Position numbers and translations under genes: made by a program. Positions 23,230 to 31,568 of a DNA stretch of 64,000 bases are shown here, in pieces (positions within the stretch are counted from its first letter, which is position 1; each line of letters opens with the position of its first letter). The notes under the pieces were generated by a model. It was not told the DNA's origin. It did not search any database and saw only the letters and a list, made by a program, of their open reading frames with translations. Source of the stretch: Deltaproteobacteria bacterium (lineage in GTDB: Bacteria > Myxococcota_A > Polyangia > DRWM01 > JAAZOP01); the NCBI GenBank assembly GCA_016218765.1, contig JACRCZ010000069.1, positions 24,822 through 88,821 of the forward strand, given 5' to 3'.

Positions 23230-24312
23230 CTACGGCGCGGGCGCCTCGTCGATCAGCACGTAGTGCATCTCGATCGGCAGGGTTTCCTCGACGTGCTCGG
23301 CCGGCTCGAGGGGCGAGGCGTGGCCGAAGAACATGCCGAAGGTCAGCGGATCGTCGTTGGAGGGGAAGGTCGAGCTGGCCCGGTCCTCGACGGGGAAGAG
23401 CGTGATGATCGACGAGGGCAGCTCGTCGCGCCCCAGCTCGAGCACGATCTCGCCGCTGCGCGACTCGGCGGAGACGAACGAGATGCCGCGGTGGGGGCAG
23501 AGGCCCTCGCCGATCGTGTACTCCACGAGCCAGTCCGCCGTCGGGTCCCAGGTGATCCACGAGATGAGCCGCTTGACGCCGGCGTGGGTCGGCACCATGC
23601 CGCGCGTGTGGTATTCGACGGTCGCGTAGTCGGCCGGGACGAACAGGCGTGCCGCGGGGTCGTACTCGACCTCGTAGGCGTCGCCGTGGTTGACGACGAT
23701 CACGGGGAAGTGGAGCAGCGAGCCGGAGTGGCCCGCGGCGTCGACCACCTCGACGTCCAGCCAGTGCACGCGCTCCTCGGCGGTGGTCGCGTCCCACGGG
23801 AAGGCGCCCGAGGCGTCGAGCGGCCCGTCGTAGATCGTGCCGAACTGGTCGGCGACGCGCGCGGTCGCCGGGTGGGCTTCGACCAGGTCGAGGGGGACGG
23901 TGGCGTCGCCGCGGACGAGGCCGAAGCGGTCGAGGCCGAGGGCGACGGCGGGGGCGGTGTTGTCGACGTCAACGGCGAGCGGCGCGCTGGTCATCGTGAG
24001 CTCGCCGGCGTCGAGGGCGCGGGCGGTGAGGGTCACGGCGCCGTCGGCCGAGGAGGCGGAGTCCCATTCCAGGGTGACCGCCTCGGCAGCCTCGTCGAGG
24101 ATGTCGGTGGAGGCGACGACGGTGTCGCCGGCCAGGAGCTCGACCCGTGCGACCGGTCCGGTGTAGCCGATTTCGACGGCCTGGAGGTCGTGGACCAGGG
24201 TCCCGTCGGCGGGCGAGAGGATGGCGCAGGTGATTTCCTCGGGGGTCGTGGAGCCTTCATCGCAGGCTCCTGCGAGGAGAATTGTTGCCAGGAGACCGAT
24301 CGAGCGTGCCAT
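23230..24312 (-). CDS. Lipoprotein with Ig-like domains
   Basis: 360 residues. The lipobox LLAGAC follows a short signal. The mature protein starts with an immunoglobulin-like bacterial domain (ILSPADGTLVHDLQAVEIGY), then a second such segment (VDVDNTAPAVALGLDRFG) of the kind seen in Big/cadherin-like surface proteins. The C-terminal 170 residues (from YEVEYDPAARLFVPADY) form a domain I do not recognise; it contains THAGVKRLISWITW and ends near MHYVLIDEAPAP. An AGGAGGT ribosome site precedes the ATG by 6 bases. Probably an outer-membrane-anchored protein. It is adjacent to a cytochrome-like fragment, but no functional link is proven. Confidence 0.72.
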   Translation of the reverse strand: MARSIGLLATILLAGACDEGSTTPEEITCAILSPADGTLVHDLQAVEIGYTGPVARVELLAGDTVVASTDILDEAAEAVTLEWDSASSADGAVTLTARALDAGELTMTSAPLAVDVDNTAPAVALGLDRFGLVRGDATVPLDLVEAHPATARVADQFGTIYDGPLDASGAFPWDATTAEERVHWLDVEVVDAAGHSGSLLHFPVIVVNHGDAYEVEYDPAARLFVPADYATVEYHTRGMVPTHAGVKRLISWITWDPTADWLVEYTIGEGLCPHRGISFVSAESRSGEIVLELGRDELPSSIITLFPVEDRASSTFPSNDDPLTFGMFFGHASPLEPAEHVEETLPIEMHYVLIDEAPAP

Positions 24313-24398
24313 GGTCCACCTCCTGTCCGACGGGTCGCGGAACGCCCTTGCGTCCGGACTCGCGGACTCCAGCCCCCCCCGGGGCTGCGAATGGGGGC

Positions 24399-24427
24399 GC
24401 TGTACGATGGATCCGGCGCGGCGTCAA
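24399..24427 (-). promoter_or_regulatory. Candidate promoter of the Ig-domain lipoprotein gene
   Basis: On the minus strand TTGACG (24427-24422), a 17-base spacer and TACAGC (24404-24399) lie about 87 bases before the ATG, in the gap after rpmA. Confidence 0.4.
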
Positions 24428-24458
24428 GCCCGCCGACTTTCGAGTGCCGGTCGGTGTA

Positions 24459-24704
24459 TCAGGCGGCGGGGACGATGGAGACGACGCGGCGGGCGCCGGC
24501 GACCTGGAAGCGGACCACGCCGGTCTTGAGGGCGAACAGCGTGTAGTCGCGCCCGGTGCCGACGTTGGCGCCGGCGTGGAAGTGCGATCCGACCTGGCGG
24601 ACGATGATCGCGCCGGCGTGGACCGACTGGCCGGAGTGGATCTTGACTCCCCGGTGTTGGCCGGGGCTGTTGCGTCCGTTGACTCCCGCTCTGCTCTTGC
24701 CCAT
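24459..24704 (-). CDS. rpmA: 50S ribosomal protein L27
   Basis: 81 residues. [40 protein letters not shown] and GVVRF are the conserved L27 body. The N-terminus is unusual: [19 protein letters not shown] replaces the common AHKKGGGSSRNGRDS-type arm and is two residues shorter. In bacteria this arm reaches the peptidyl-transferase centre. No alternative start upstream restores the usual sequence. A GAGGG element precedes the ATG. It follows rplU on the same strand after a 19-base gap, the standard bacterial L21-L27 order. Confidence 0.93.
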   Translation of the reverse strand: MGKSRAGVNGRNSPGQHRGVKIHSGQSVHAGAIIVRQVGSHFHAGANVGTGRDYTLFALKTGVVRFQVAGARRVVSIVPAA

Positions 24705-24723
24705 GGAAATCCCTCGCCGCGCG

Positions 24724-25044
24724 CTAGGCGCTCTTGTGGATGGCGGTGACCTTGAGCTCGGTGTACGCCTGCCGGTGGCCGATCTTCCGGCGGTACCACT
24801 TGCGCTTCTTGAGTTTGAAGGTCGTGATCTTGGGTCCGCGGCCCTGGGCGACGATCTCGCCCTCCACGGCCGCGCCGGGGACGAGCGGCCGGCCGACGAT
24901 CGGCGCGTCCGCGGTCCCGCCCAGGAGGAGCACGCGGTCGAGGGTGACCTTTGCCCCGACGTCGCCGGGGAGCTTTTCGACCTGCACGCGGTCGCCCGTC
25001 TTCACGCGGTACTGTTTCCCGCCCGTCTCGATGATCGCATACAT
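24724..25044 (-). CDS. rplU: 50S ribosomal protein L21
   Basis: 106 residues starting [18 protein letters not shown], with [31 protein letters not shown] near the C-terminus; the whole length matches bacterial L21, which binds 23S rRNA near L20. The ATG at 25044 has GAGGTG 6 bases upstream; an ATG at 25053 would add three residues. It is cotranscribed with rpmA and is a strictly bacterial marker, useful for placing the host. Confidence 0.96.
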   Translation of the reverse strand: MYAIIETGGKQYRVKTGDRVQVEKLPGDVGAKVTLDRVLLLGGTADAPIVGRPLVPGAAVEGEIVAQGRGPKITTFKLKKRKWYRRKIGHRQAYTELKVTAIHKSA

Positions 25045-25104
25045 CGCCAGCACCTCAGCCCGTGCGCGGCGCTTCCGGGAGCCCCCACGCCGCGCGGGTT
25101 GGCG

Positions 25105-25132
25105 AGCATACTCATCGGCGGCCGCAAGGCAA
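25105..25132 (-). promoter_or_regulatory. Candidate promoter of rplU-rpmA
   Basis: On the minus strand TTGCCT (25132-25127), a 16-base spacer and TATGCT (25110-25105) lie 60 bases before the rplU ATG. Confidence 0.42.
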
Positions 25133-25205
25133 GTCCTTTTCTGGGGGCGGGTGCATCCCCCCGGATGGGGGCAATGGGCCCCTCTGCGGACCGGAACAGG
25201 GCTTT

Positions 25206-25238
25206 CGCGCAGGGGCGCAGGGGTGCAGAGGCGCAGGG
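25206..25238 (+). repeat. GCGCAGGGG tandem repeat
   Basis: Four degenerate copies of a GCGCAGGGG-type unit between mtnA and rplU, similar in style to the CGCAAAGGG tract at 19465. It lies in the 226-base gap that also holds the rplU promoter candidate. Confidence 0.7.
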
Positions 25239-25270
25239 TGGGGCAAGTGGCCGGGTGGCTGGGGCGGCGG

Positions 25271-26332
25271 TCAGCGCTCGCCGCAGCGGCGGTCGAAGAC
25301 GTACGGGGCGCGGAAGACGCCGTCCTCGGTCACGACGGCGGAGATCAGCTCGGCCGGCGTCACGTCGAACGCGGGATGGCGGGCCGGGACGCCGGGGGGC
25401 GTCATCCGTGTGCCGGCGACGACGTGGACCTCCTCCGCCGAGCGTTCCTCGATCGGGATGTCCTCGCCCCGCGCCGTGCAACGGTCGAGCGTCGACGACG
25501 GGGCGGCGACGTAGAACGGCACGTTGTGGCGCGCCGCCAGCACCGCGAGCGGGTAGGTCCCGACCTTGTTGGCGGTGTCGCCGTTGGCCGCGATGCGGTC
25601 CGCGCCCACGATCACCGCCTGGACCTCGCCCGTGCGCAGGATCGACCCGGCCATCGAGTCGCAGATCACGCTCACCGGGATCCCGTCGCGCGCCAGCTCC
25701 CAGGCCGTCAGCCGCGCCCCTTGCAGGTAGGGCCGCGTCTCGTCCGCCAACACCCGCACGTCCTTGCCCGCCTCCACCGCCGCCCGGATGACCCCCAGCG
25801 CCGTGCCGTACCCGCCCGTGGCCAGCGCGCCGGCGTTGCAATGCGTGAGCACGGTGCACTCGTGCGGCAACAGCTCCGCGCCGTGGCGCCCAAGACGCTT
25901 GTTCATCGCGACGTCCTCCTCGTGGATCGCCGTCGCCTCGGCTTCCGCGCGCCTGCGGATGGTGGCGGCGTCGCGGCCCCCGCTCAGGGAGGAGACGACG
26001 ACGCGCAGCATGCGGTCGATGGCCCAGGCGAGGTTGACGGCGGTGGGGCGGGTGGCGGCAAGCGTCCGGGCCGCGGCCTCGGCCGCCTCGCGCAGTTTTC
26101 CCGGCCCGCCCGGACCGCGGAGCGCGAGGGCCATGCCGTAGGCGGCGGTGATCCCGATCGCGGGCGCGCCGCGCACGGCCATGTCGCGGATCGTCCGGGC
26201 GACCTCCTCGGGCGAGGCGCAGGGGATCCACGTCTCGCGCCACGGCAGCTCGCGCTGGTCGAGGACCTCGAGCGCGTCGCCGGTCCAGCGGATGGGTGTC
26301 AGGTCGTTCATCGCGTGCGCGGCCTCAGCCAT
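25271..26332 (-). CDS. mtnA: S-methyl-5-thioribose-1-phosphate isomerase
   Basis: 353 residues. [20 protein letters not shown], the catalytic Cys in [10 protein letters not shown], and the catalytic Asp in [21 protein letters not shown] identify MtnA, the aldose-ketose isomerase of methionine salvage; the eIF2B-alpha-like fold runs to the end ([18 protein letters not shown]). No other salvage gene is nearby. The start is taken as ATG 26332, with GAGGAGGG 5 bases upstream; ATG 26311 is possible. The start overlaps the 3' end of gatB by 8 bases, so the two are probably cotranscribed. Confidence 0.93.
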   Translation of the reverse strand: MAEAAHAMNDLTPIRWTGDALEVLDQRELPWRETWIPCASPEEVARTIRDMAVRGAPAIGITAAYGMALALRGPGGPGKLREAAEAAARTLAATRPTAVNLAWAIDRMLRVVVSSLSGGRDAATIRRRAEAEATAIHEEDVAMNKRLGRHGAELLPHECTVLTHCNAGALATGGYGTALGVIRAAVEAGKDVRVLADETRPYLQGARLTAWELARDGIPVSVICDSMAGSILRTGEVQAVIVGADRIAANGDTANKVGTYPLAVLAARHNVPFYVAAPSSTLDRCTARGEDIPIEERSAEEVHVVAGTRMTPPGVPARHPAFDVTPAELISAVVTEDGVFRAPYVFDRRCGER

Positions 26333-27803
26333 GAGAACCCTCCTCGCCCTCCCCCGCCAGCAGCTTCCGCAGCGTCTCGGCGGCCAGCCGCGGATTTCCC
26401 CGTCCCTCCAGGCGCCGGACGACCTCGGCGACGAGGAAGCCCAGCACGCGCGGGTTGCCGGCGCGGAAGCGCGCCGCCGCATCCGGATGCTCGGCCAGCA
26501 CGCGCCGCGCCGTCTCCTCGATGGATCCCGCGTCGCTGAGCTGCGCCAGGCCCTTGTGCGCCACGATCGCCGCGGGTCGTTCGTTCCCCGCGGGCAGTTC
26601 GCGGTAGACGTCCTTCGCCGCCAGGTTGGAGATCGTCCCGTCGGCGACGAGTCGCAGGAGCTCGGCGAGCCGGTCGGCATCGACCGGCGGCGGGGATTCC
26701 GCCTCCTCCGTCCCCTCGTCGGGCAGGTCGCGCAGGACCTCGGTCAGGATGAACCCGCTCGCCCGACGGTGCGGCGACTCGACGCCCGCCGCCGCGAGCC
26801 GGGACGCGGTGGCCTCGAACAGGTCCGCGGCGGCGCCGCGCGCCGCCAGCACGGCGGCGTCGCGCTGCGGCAGACCGAGGTCGCGCTCGAACCGCCGCCG
26901 TCGGGCCAGCGGCAGCTCCGGCAGCTCCGCCCGCACGCGCTCGACGAACGCCTCCTCCAGCACGAGCGGCGGCAGATCGGGCTCGGGGAAGTAGCGGTAG
27001 TCGGGGGCCTCTTCCTTGTCGCGCAGGACCTCGGTCCGCCCCGCCGCGTCGTTCCACGAGCGGGTCTGCGGCCGCACGGCCTCGCCCCGCTCCAGCGCCT
27101 CCGACTGGCGCGCCAGCTCGTGCGCCAGCGCGTCGCGCACGTGGCGGTAGGAGTTGAGGTTCTTCACCTCGACCCTGGTGCCCAGCGTCGATTCGCCGGC
27201 GCGGCGCACGGACACGTTGACGTCGCAGCGCAGCGAGCCCCGCTCGAGACTCCCGTCGCAGGCGCCGATCCGGACGAGCAGGAGCCGGAGCGCCCGCAGG
27301 CAGTCGCTCGCCTCGTCCGGCGTCCGCAGTTCGGGGGCGGTGACGATCTCCGCCAGCGGGACGCCGCAGCGGGAGAGATCGACCAGCGTGCGGCCGCCGG
27401 CGGCGTCGTGCGTGCTCCGCCCGGCGTCCTCCTCCAGGTGCAGGCGAACGATGCCGACGGAGCGCTCGCCGGTTCCGGTCGCGAACTCCAGCCGGCCGTG
27501 TTCGGCCAGCGGCCGCTCGTACTGCGAGATCTGAAAACCCTTGGGCAGGTCGGGGTAGAAGTAGCTCTTGCGTGCGAAGCGGCTCGTCGTCCGCACCGCG
27601 CAGCCCAGCGCCAGCGCGGCGGCGCACCCCAGCTCGACGGCGCGGCGGTTGACCACCGGGAGCGCGCCCGGCTGTCCGGTGCAGACGGCGCAGACGTTCG
27701 TGTTCGGCGGGTCGCCGAAGCGCGTCGCGCAGCCGCAGAACATCTTGCTCCGCGTACGAAGCTGGGCATGGACCTCGAGCCCGATGACGGATTCCCACGT
27801 CAT
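26325..27803 (-). CDS. gatB: Aspartyl/glutamyl-tRNA amidotransferase subunit B
   Basis: 492 residues. [20 protein letters not shown], the zinc-type Cys pattern continuing with [35 protein letters not shown] and RCDVNVSVR are GatB hallmarks. The C-terminal GatB/YqeY helical domain ([21 protein letters not shown]...) binds tRNA. With GatA and GatC it converts Glu-tRNA(Gln) or Asp-tRNA(Asn) to the amide form. gatA and gatC are not in this window. The ATG overlaps the tatC stop (ATGA). Confidence 0.95.
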   Translation of the reverse strand: MTWESVIGLEVHAQLRTRSKMFCGCATRFGDPPNTNVCAVCTGQPGALPVVNRRAVELGCAAALALGCAVRTTSRFARKSYFYPDLPKGFQISQYERPLAEHGRLEFATGTGERSVGIVRLHLEEDAGRSTHDAAGGRTLVDLSRCGVPLAEIVTAPELRTPDEASDCLRALRLLLVRIGACDGSLERGSLRCDVNVSVRRAGESTLGTRVEVKNLNSYRHVRDALAHELARQSEALERGEAVRPQTRSWNDAAGRTEVLRDKEEAPDYRYFPEPDLPPLVLEEAFVERVRAELPELPLARRRRFERDLGLPQRDAAVLAARGAAADLFEATASRLAAAGVESPHRRASGFILTEVLRDLPDEGTEEAESPPPVDADRLAELLRLVADGTISNLAAKDVYRELPAGNERPAAIVAHKGLAQLSDAGSIEETARRVLAEHPDAAARFRAGNPRVLGFLVAEVVRRLEGRGNPRLAAETLRKLLAGEGEEGSHG

Positions 27804-28609
27804 GCCGGAGGCTCTTCATCCGGCTCGGGCGGCTCCGCTTCCTTCTTGCGGCGCTTCTTGCCGATCAGGACGACGACGAGCGTGCCGAGGAAGTACAGCA
27901 CGATGAGCGGGCCGGCCATGAGCGCCTGGTTCAGCGGATCGGGCGTGGGGGTGAGGATGGCGCCGACGGCGAAGGCGATGACGATGAAGTAGCGCGAGAA
28001 GCGCAGGAGCTGCTTGTGGTCGACGAGGCCGATGCGAGCGAGGAAGACGATCGCCAGCGGCAGCTCGAACACGAGGCCGAAGGCGAAGAGCAGTCCGATC
28101 GCCAGATCCATGTACTGGTCGATCATGATCGTCGGCTCGATGGGGAAGTAGCCGCTCAAGTCCATGCCGTAGCGGAGGAGGAACTCGAAGCCGAAGGGGA
28201 AGACGACGTAGTAGCCGAACAGGCCGCCGCCGACGAAGAAGAAGAAGGTGCCGATGAGCGCCGGGTAGACGTGGCGGCGCTCGCGCGGGTAGAGCCCCGG
28301 GGCGACGAACTTCCAGAGCTGGAAGACGAGCATCGGGGCGGAGAAGAACAGGCCGGCGTAGATCGCCAGCTTGAGCTGGACGAACATCGGCGACACGATG
28401 CTGCCGTAGTGGAGCTTCAGCTCGTGGTCCTTCGACGCGGGGACCGCGCTCCAGGCGCGGAACAGCGGATCGACGATGAACGCCAGGATCTCGTCGCGGA
28501 AGACGATGGAGACGGTGACGGCCGCGGCGAAGAACAGCGCGGCGATCCAGAGCCGCTTGCGCAGCTCGCGCAGGTGGTCGAGGAAGCTCATGCGCTTCGC
28601 CTCAGCCAC
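27800..28609 (-). CDS. tatC: Twin-arginine translocase subunit TatC
   Basis: 269 residues with six predicted membrane helices and the TatC landmarks SFLDHLRELRKRL at the cytoplasmic N-terminus, FWKFVAPGLYPRERR-type loop (here LWKFVAPGLYPRERR), and LTPTPDPLNQALMAGP. It forms the receptor core for folded twin-arginine precursors with the TatB protein encoded just upstream. The GTG at 28609 has GGAAGGA 8 bases upstream and overlaps the tatB stop by 8 bases; ATG 28591 is an alternative. The C-terminal tail is charged (KKRRKKEAEPPEPDEE). Confidence 0.95.
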   Translation of the reverse strand: MAEAKRMSFLDHLRELRKRLWIAALFFAAAVTVSIVFRDEILAFIVDPLFRAWSAVPASKDHELKLHYGSIVSPMFVQLKLAIYAGLFFSAPMLVFQLWKFVAPGLYPRERRHVYPALIGTFFFFVGGGLFGYYVVFPFGFEFLLRYGMDLSGYFPIEPTIMIDQYMDLAIGLLFAFGLVFELPLAIVFLARIGLVDHKQLLRFSRYFIVIAFAVGAILTPTPDPLNQALMAGPLIVLYFLGTLVVVLIGKKRRKKEAEPPEPDEEPPA

Positions 28610-29201
28610 GCGACGAATCCTTCCCCTCCGGCGACGGCCCGGAAGCCGTCCCGCCCGCCGGTTGGTCCGCGGCGGCGTCGGTCACACCCTCCCTCCGGGG
28701 CGGCGCACCCGCTCCGGCCGGCGCCGCGGGACTTGCGGGCGGCTCGCGGGGCGGAGGCTCCACACCGCCCGGGGCCGGGCCCGGCGGCGGCGAGGGCGCG
28801 ATCGCTGCTCCTGGCGAGGAGCCCTGGGGCGATGCGCCGGCTTCCGCGGCGCGGGCCCGCTCCAGCTCCGGGAACGGCTCCGCGGGCTTCGATTCGGCGC
28901 GGATCGGCGATGCCTCGGGCCACTCGTCGGCAGGCGTGCGCGGCAGCTCGGCCACGCGACTCGGGGGCCGCGGCGCCGGAGCATCGACGGGGACGTCGCG
29001 CACGGGGGGGCGGTACGGCGGCGGGCGGCGCGGCGGCGGCTCGTCGATCGCGAGGTTCTCGCGCAGCTCGCGCGAGGCGCGCTGGAACTCGCGGGTGGCC
29101 CGGCCCAGGGCGCGGAAGAAGTTCGGCAGCCGATCGGGCCCGATGAACAAGAGGGCCACGACGGCGATCACGACCAGCTCCCAGAACCCGAGTCCGAACA
29201 T
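28602..29201 (-). CDS. tatB: Twin-arginine translocase subunit TatB (TatA/B family)
   Basis: 199 residues. MFGLGFWELVVIAVVALLFI is the membrane helix; GPDRLPNFFRALGRATREFQ is the amphipathic helix, and the Glu in FWEL and the Gly-Pro hinge favour TatB over TatA. After residue 50 the protein is a long disordered Pro/Ala/Glu-rich tail, much longer than in enterobacterial TatB. It precedes tatC with an 8-base overlap. A 175-base gap upstream carries the REP-like element. No tatA-like gene was found beside it. Confidence 0.9.
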   Translation of the reverse strand: MFGLGFWELVVIAVVALLFIGPDRLPNFFRALGRATREFQRASRELRENLAIDEPPPRRPPPYRPPVRDVPVDAPAPRPPSRVAELPRTPADEWPEASPIRAESKPAEPFPELERARAAEAGASPQGSSPGAAIAPSPPPGPAPGGVEPPPREPPASPAAPAGAGAPPRREGVTDAAADQPAGGTASGPSPEGKDSSRG

Positions 29202-29274
29202 CCCAACCGTCCCGCGTCGCGCGCTCTCACCGACCTTCAGAACCTCTCTCGCACGTTCGGGACCACCTTGCTGC

Positions 29275-29341
29275 ACCGAACCGCGCCCTTCTGGGCGCGG
29301 CCTTCGCCGCATCGGCCGCGGGCTGAAGCCCGCGGTTCGGT
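29275..29341. repeat. REP-like composite palindrome
   Basis: Outer 11-base arms ACCGAACCGCG (29275-29285) and CGCGGTTCGGT (29331-29341) enclose an 8-bp hairpin, CCGCGCCC-TTCT-GGGCGCGG (29281-29300), and a 9-bp hairpin, CCGCGGGCT-GA-AGCCCGCGG (29316-29335). The second palindrome is of the type seen in bacterial REP elements. It sits in the gap between tatB and the downstream end of the next minus-strand gene and may also protect or end transcripts. Confidence 0.7.
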
Positions 29342-29376
29342 TGCCGGGGTGGTCCCCGACTTCCGGGCTCCGGTGC

Positions 29377-30486
29377 TCAGCTCCCGGCCAGCACGAGCTG
29401 ATCCGGGGGGCCCAGGCGCGAGGTCACGGCGATCCCGAGCTCGCGCAACACGCTTCCTACCACCGTCGGGGTCCCCGGGGACAGCAGCGTCTCGCGCGCC
29501 CCCGTGCGCTGGACGTGGGCCACAAGCTCGGAAACGCCCGCCGAGAACGCGAGCAGGAAGACCTCGTCGGGACGGAAGCCGCCGGGGAGCGCGGCCGCGC
29601 CGTCGTGGACCACGGCCGTGCGCAGCTCGGCCCCCGCGCCCTCGCCGCCCTCCCCCTCCCGCAACGCGGCAAGCAACCGCGCCGCCGCTTCCCCCGTCCC
29701 GTTCTCGCCGTCGCCCCCTTCTCGACCGCCTGCCCTGGGACCCGTCGAAGGGCTCGTCCGCTCGACAGCTCGACCGCTCGCCCTTCCGCCCCACGGCAGC
29801 AGCACGAGCTGGCCGAGGTGCGGGGCGCCGCGGAGCTGCCAGGCGCGGCGGAAGTCGGCGCCGGATGCGGCGCAGAGGCGGACGCGGTCGTAGATCGTGG
29901 GGTGGAGCCGCAGCTCCAGGTCGCCACCGCCCAGCCGCGCGGCGAGCGCGGGGGCGGCGGCGTGGGGTTCGGCGAAGAGGACGGGGATGCCGTTGCGCTG
30001 CGCCACCCGCTCGGCCCAGGCGCGGATGGCGGCCACGGTATCGGCGCGGCGCGCGCAGGCCTGCGGCGCCGGGGCCGGAGGGGCGTCGAGCAGCACGACG
30101 TCGGCGCGCGGCGCCTCCGCCGCGCCGCCCAGGCCTTCGGGCTCGGGCAGAATGCGCCGCGCGTAGAGCAGGGTGGCGCCGCGCCAGCGGATCTCGAGCT
30201 GGGCGGCGCCGGGCAGGGCGCCGGCGGGCACGAGGCGGAGCTCCGACTGCCCGAGCTGAAAGCTGCGGCCGTACGGGGAGGGCAGGAAGCTCGGCGCCGA
30301 ACGCCAGCGGCGGAGGAAGCGCACGGTCTCGGGCGTGGCGATGAGGCGTCGTGCCCGTGCGTCGCCGAAGCCGTCGGAGGCGAAGCCGAGGGGGGCGCGG
30401 CGGCGGGGGTCGAGGTGCAGGCCGAGCGGGTGGATCAGGAACCCATCGTCCCAGGTCACCCAGTCCCGCGCGGATGTGCTTGGCAT
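29377..30486 (-). CDS. Degenerate metallo-beta-lactamase-fold, exonuclease-like protein
   Basis: 369 residues. The layout follows the mRNA-3'-processing-exonuclease-like branch of the metallo-beta-lactamase superfamily: GLHLDPRRRAPLGFASDG in place of the metal motif, then LIATPETVRFLRRW, a VPAGALPGAAQLEI strand where active enzymes have PAGHxxGSAQ, and LLYARRI where YTGD is expected. The HxHxDH signature and the later His/Asp ligands are all missing, so it is probably inactive as a nuclease. A low-complexity insert (Gly/Glu/Ala-rich, about residues 225-285) interrupts the C-terminal half. ATG 30486 is used; an ATG four codons upstream is possible. Family assignment is by pattern only and moderately sure. 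Confidence 0.6.
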   Translation of the reverse strand: MPSTSARDWVTWDDGFLIHPLGLHLDPRRRAPLGFASDGFGDARARRLIATPETVRFLRRWRSAPSFLPSPYGRSFQLGQSELRLVPAGALPGAAQLEIRWRGATLLYARRILPEPEGLGGAAEAPRADVVLLDAPPAPAPQACARRADTVAAIRAWAERVAQRNGIPVLFAEPHAAAPALAARLGGGDLELRLHPTIYDRVRLCAASGADFRRAWQLRGAPHLGQLVLLPWGGRASGRAVERTSPSTGPRAGGREGGDGENGTGEAAARLLAALREGEGGEGAGAELRTAVVHDGAAALPGGFRPDEVFLLAFSAGVSELVAHVQRTGARETLLSPGTPTVVGSVLRELGIAVTSRLGPPDQLVLAGS

Positions 30487-30511
30487 GGCCGCCGGCATCC
30501 GGCCGGAATTG

Positions 30512-30543
30512 AACCACAGATGAACACAGATGAACACAGATGG
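30512..30543 (+). repeat. CACAGATG-type short repeat
   Basis: AACCACAGATGAACACAGAT followed by GAACACAGATGG: three 10-mer units just upstream of the degenerate metallo-beta-lactamase gene (minus strand) and at the edge of the defence-type island. Confidence 0.85.
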
Positions 30544-30574
30544 GTAGCGAAGGGGCGGTGCGGGCGCTCGCGCA

Positions 30575-31360
30575 TCAGCCGCAGCACTCTGCCCGGTCCT
30601 TGAACAAGTTGCGCCGGTGCCACGAGAGGTAGACGTGATGTTCGTCCTGGAGTCCGCGGATGCGCCACGTGCGGTCGAGGCCGAGCAACCCGCGGGCCTT
30701 GCCGTCGAGCGCCTTCGACACGACCACCACACCGTCGTCCTCGACCGTGATGTACCCGGCATCGAACGCGGCGTCGAGGTGCGCGGCGAGCAGGAGACCG
30801 TTGAAGGCATCGAGGCGCTCGGCGTCGGTCGCGCAGTCGGCCCAGCGCTTGATGTGGCTGGCGCGAAGCAGGTCGGGAACGGCGAGACCGGTGATCGCGC
30901 ACCGGCCCTCCCAGTACTCGAGCAGCCGATCGCGGAACAGGTCCTGGCCGACGCGCTGGACGACGAGGCGCTCGGCCTCCGTCGTCCTCGGCAGCGCGGC
31001 GGTCTGCTTCTCGAACTCGCGGAGCAGCTCGTCGGGCAGGATCTTGCTGAGCTGGAACGCGCGGCGGACGAGGCGGTGAAGCGCCGGGACGTCGGGGACG
31101 GTGCGGCCGGCGGCGGCGCCGGGAGGCAAGGGCGACGCCAGGGGCGTGCCGTACTGCCCGAGGGCGCGGGCAACGTGTGGCTGGGAGAGGGCCGCGATGT
31201 AGACCGTGTCGCCCAGGGTCGCGAGCCAGATGCGCAGCGGCACCTGCGTGCTGGCGAACCCCAGCCAGTCCCCTTGCTGCGGCAGCTCCCGGTCGAACCC
31301 GTTGTCCACGGCCGCCTTCTCCAACAAAGTCACGGTGACCGGCGTGGGGGTCGTGGTCAT
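30575..31360 (-). CDS. HNH endonuclease of the restriction-associated type
   Basis: 261 residues. The C-terminal nuclease domain has RCAITGL, LLRASHIKRWADC and FNGLLLAAHLDAAFDAGYI, the His-Asn-His pattern of the HNH_2 family that is frequent in restriction islands. The N-terminal 140 residues (LLEKAAVDNGFDRELPQQGDW...) are probably a target-recognition domain; I do not recognise it. It is the last gene of the minus-strand run, separated by 208 bases from the AlbA-domain gene, and that gap holds inverted repeats that may be its own promoter/operator. Its ATG has only a weak ribosome site. Confidence 0.82.
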   Translation of the reverse strand: MTTTPTPVTVTLLEKAAVDNGFDRELPQQGDWLGFASTQVPLRIWLATLGDTVYIAALSQPHVARALGQYGTPLASPLPPGAAAGRTVPDVPALHRLVRRAFQLSKILPDELLREFEKQTAALPRTTEAERLVVQRVGQDLFRDRLLEYWEGRCAITGLAVPDLLRASHIKRWADCATDAERLDAFNGLLLAAHLDAAFDAGYITVEDDGVVVVSKALDGKARGLLGLDRTWRIRGLQDEHHVYLSWHRRNLFKDRAECCG

Positions 31361-31420
31361 GGGGCTTCACCCTGCCTCTTGGCCGCTTCGGCGGTTCCTC
31401 TCGGCCACGGCCATTCGTAT

Positions 31421-31510
31421 GGCCGATAGAACATGGCGACATGAGTTGGTTTTTCCACGACTCGCCCTTGGTTCTATCGGCCACGCGGCAATGACTGGCC
31501 GATATAAAAC
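31421..31510. promoter_or_regulatory. Operator-like inverted repeats upstream of the HNH gene
   Basis: GGCCGATAGAAC (31421-31432) and its exact reverse complement GTTCTATCGGCC (31471-31482) are 38 bases apart, and a third degenerate copy GGCCGATATAAAAC lies at 31497-31510. The copies sit between the AlbA-domain gene and the HNH gene, 61-150 bases before the HNH start. Spaced inverted copies suggest binding of a dimeric or looping regulator. Confidence 0.5.
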
Positions 31511-31568
31511 TCCAGTGATTCCCGCCATCGGCGTCGTCGAGCCTGGGCTTCGCAAGGACACGCAGACC

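Noticed and set aside
28602..28984. Other frames through the TatB tail.
   Set aside because: The Pro/Ala/Arg-rich frames are shadows of the disordered tail; TatB has the membrane and amphipathic helices in frame.
30512..30543. CACAGATG repeats as a CRISPR array.
   Set aside because: Units are 10-11 bases, contiguous and without spacers, and no cas gene is present.
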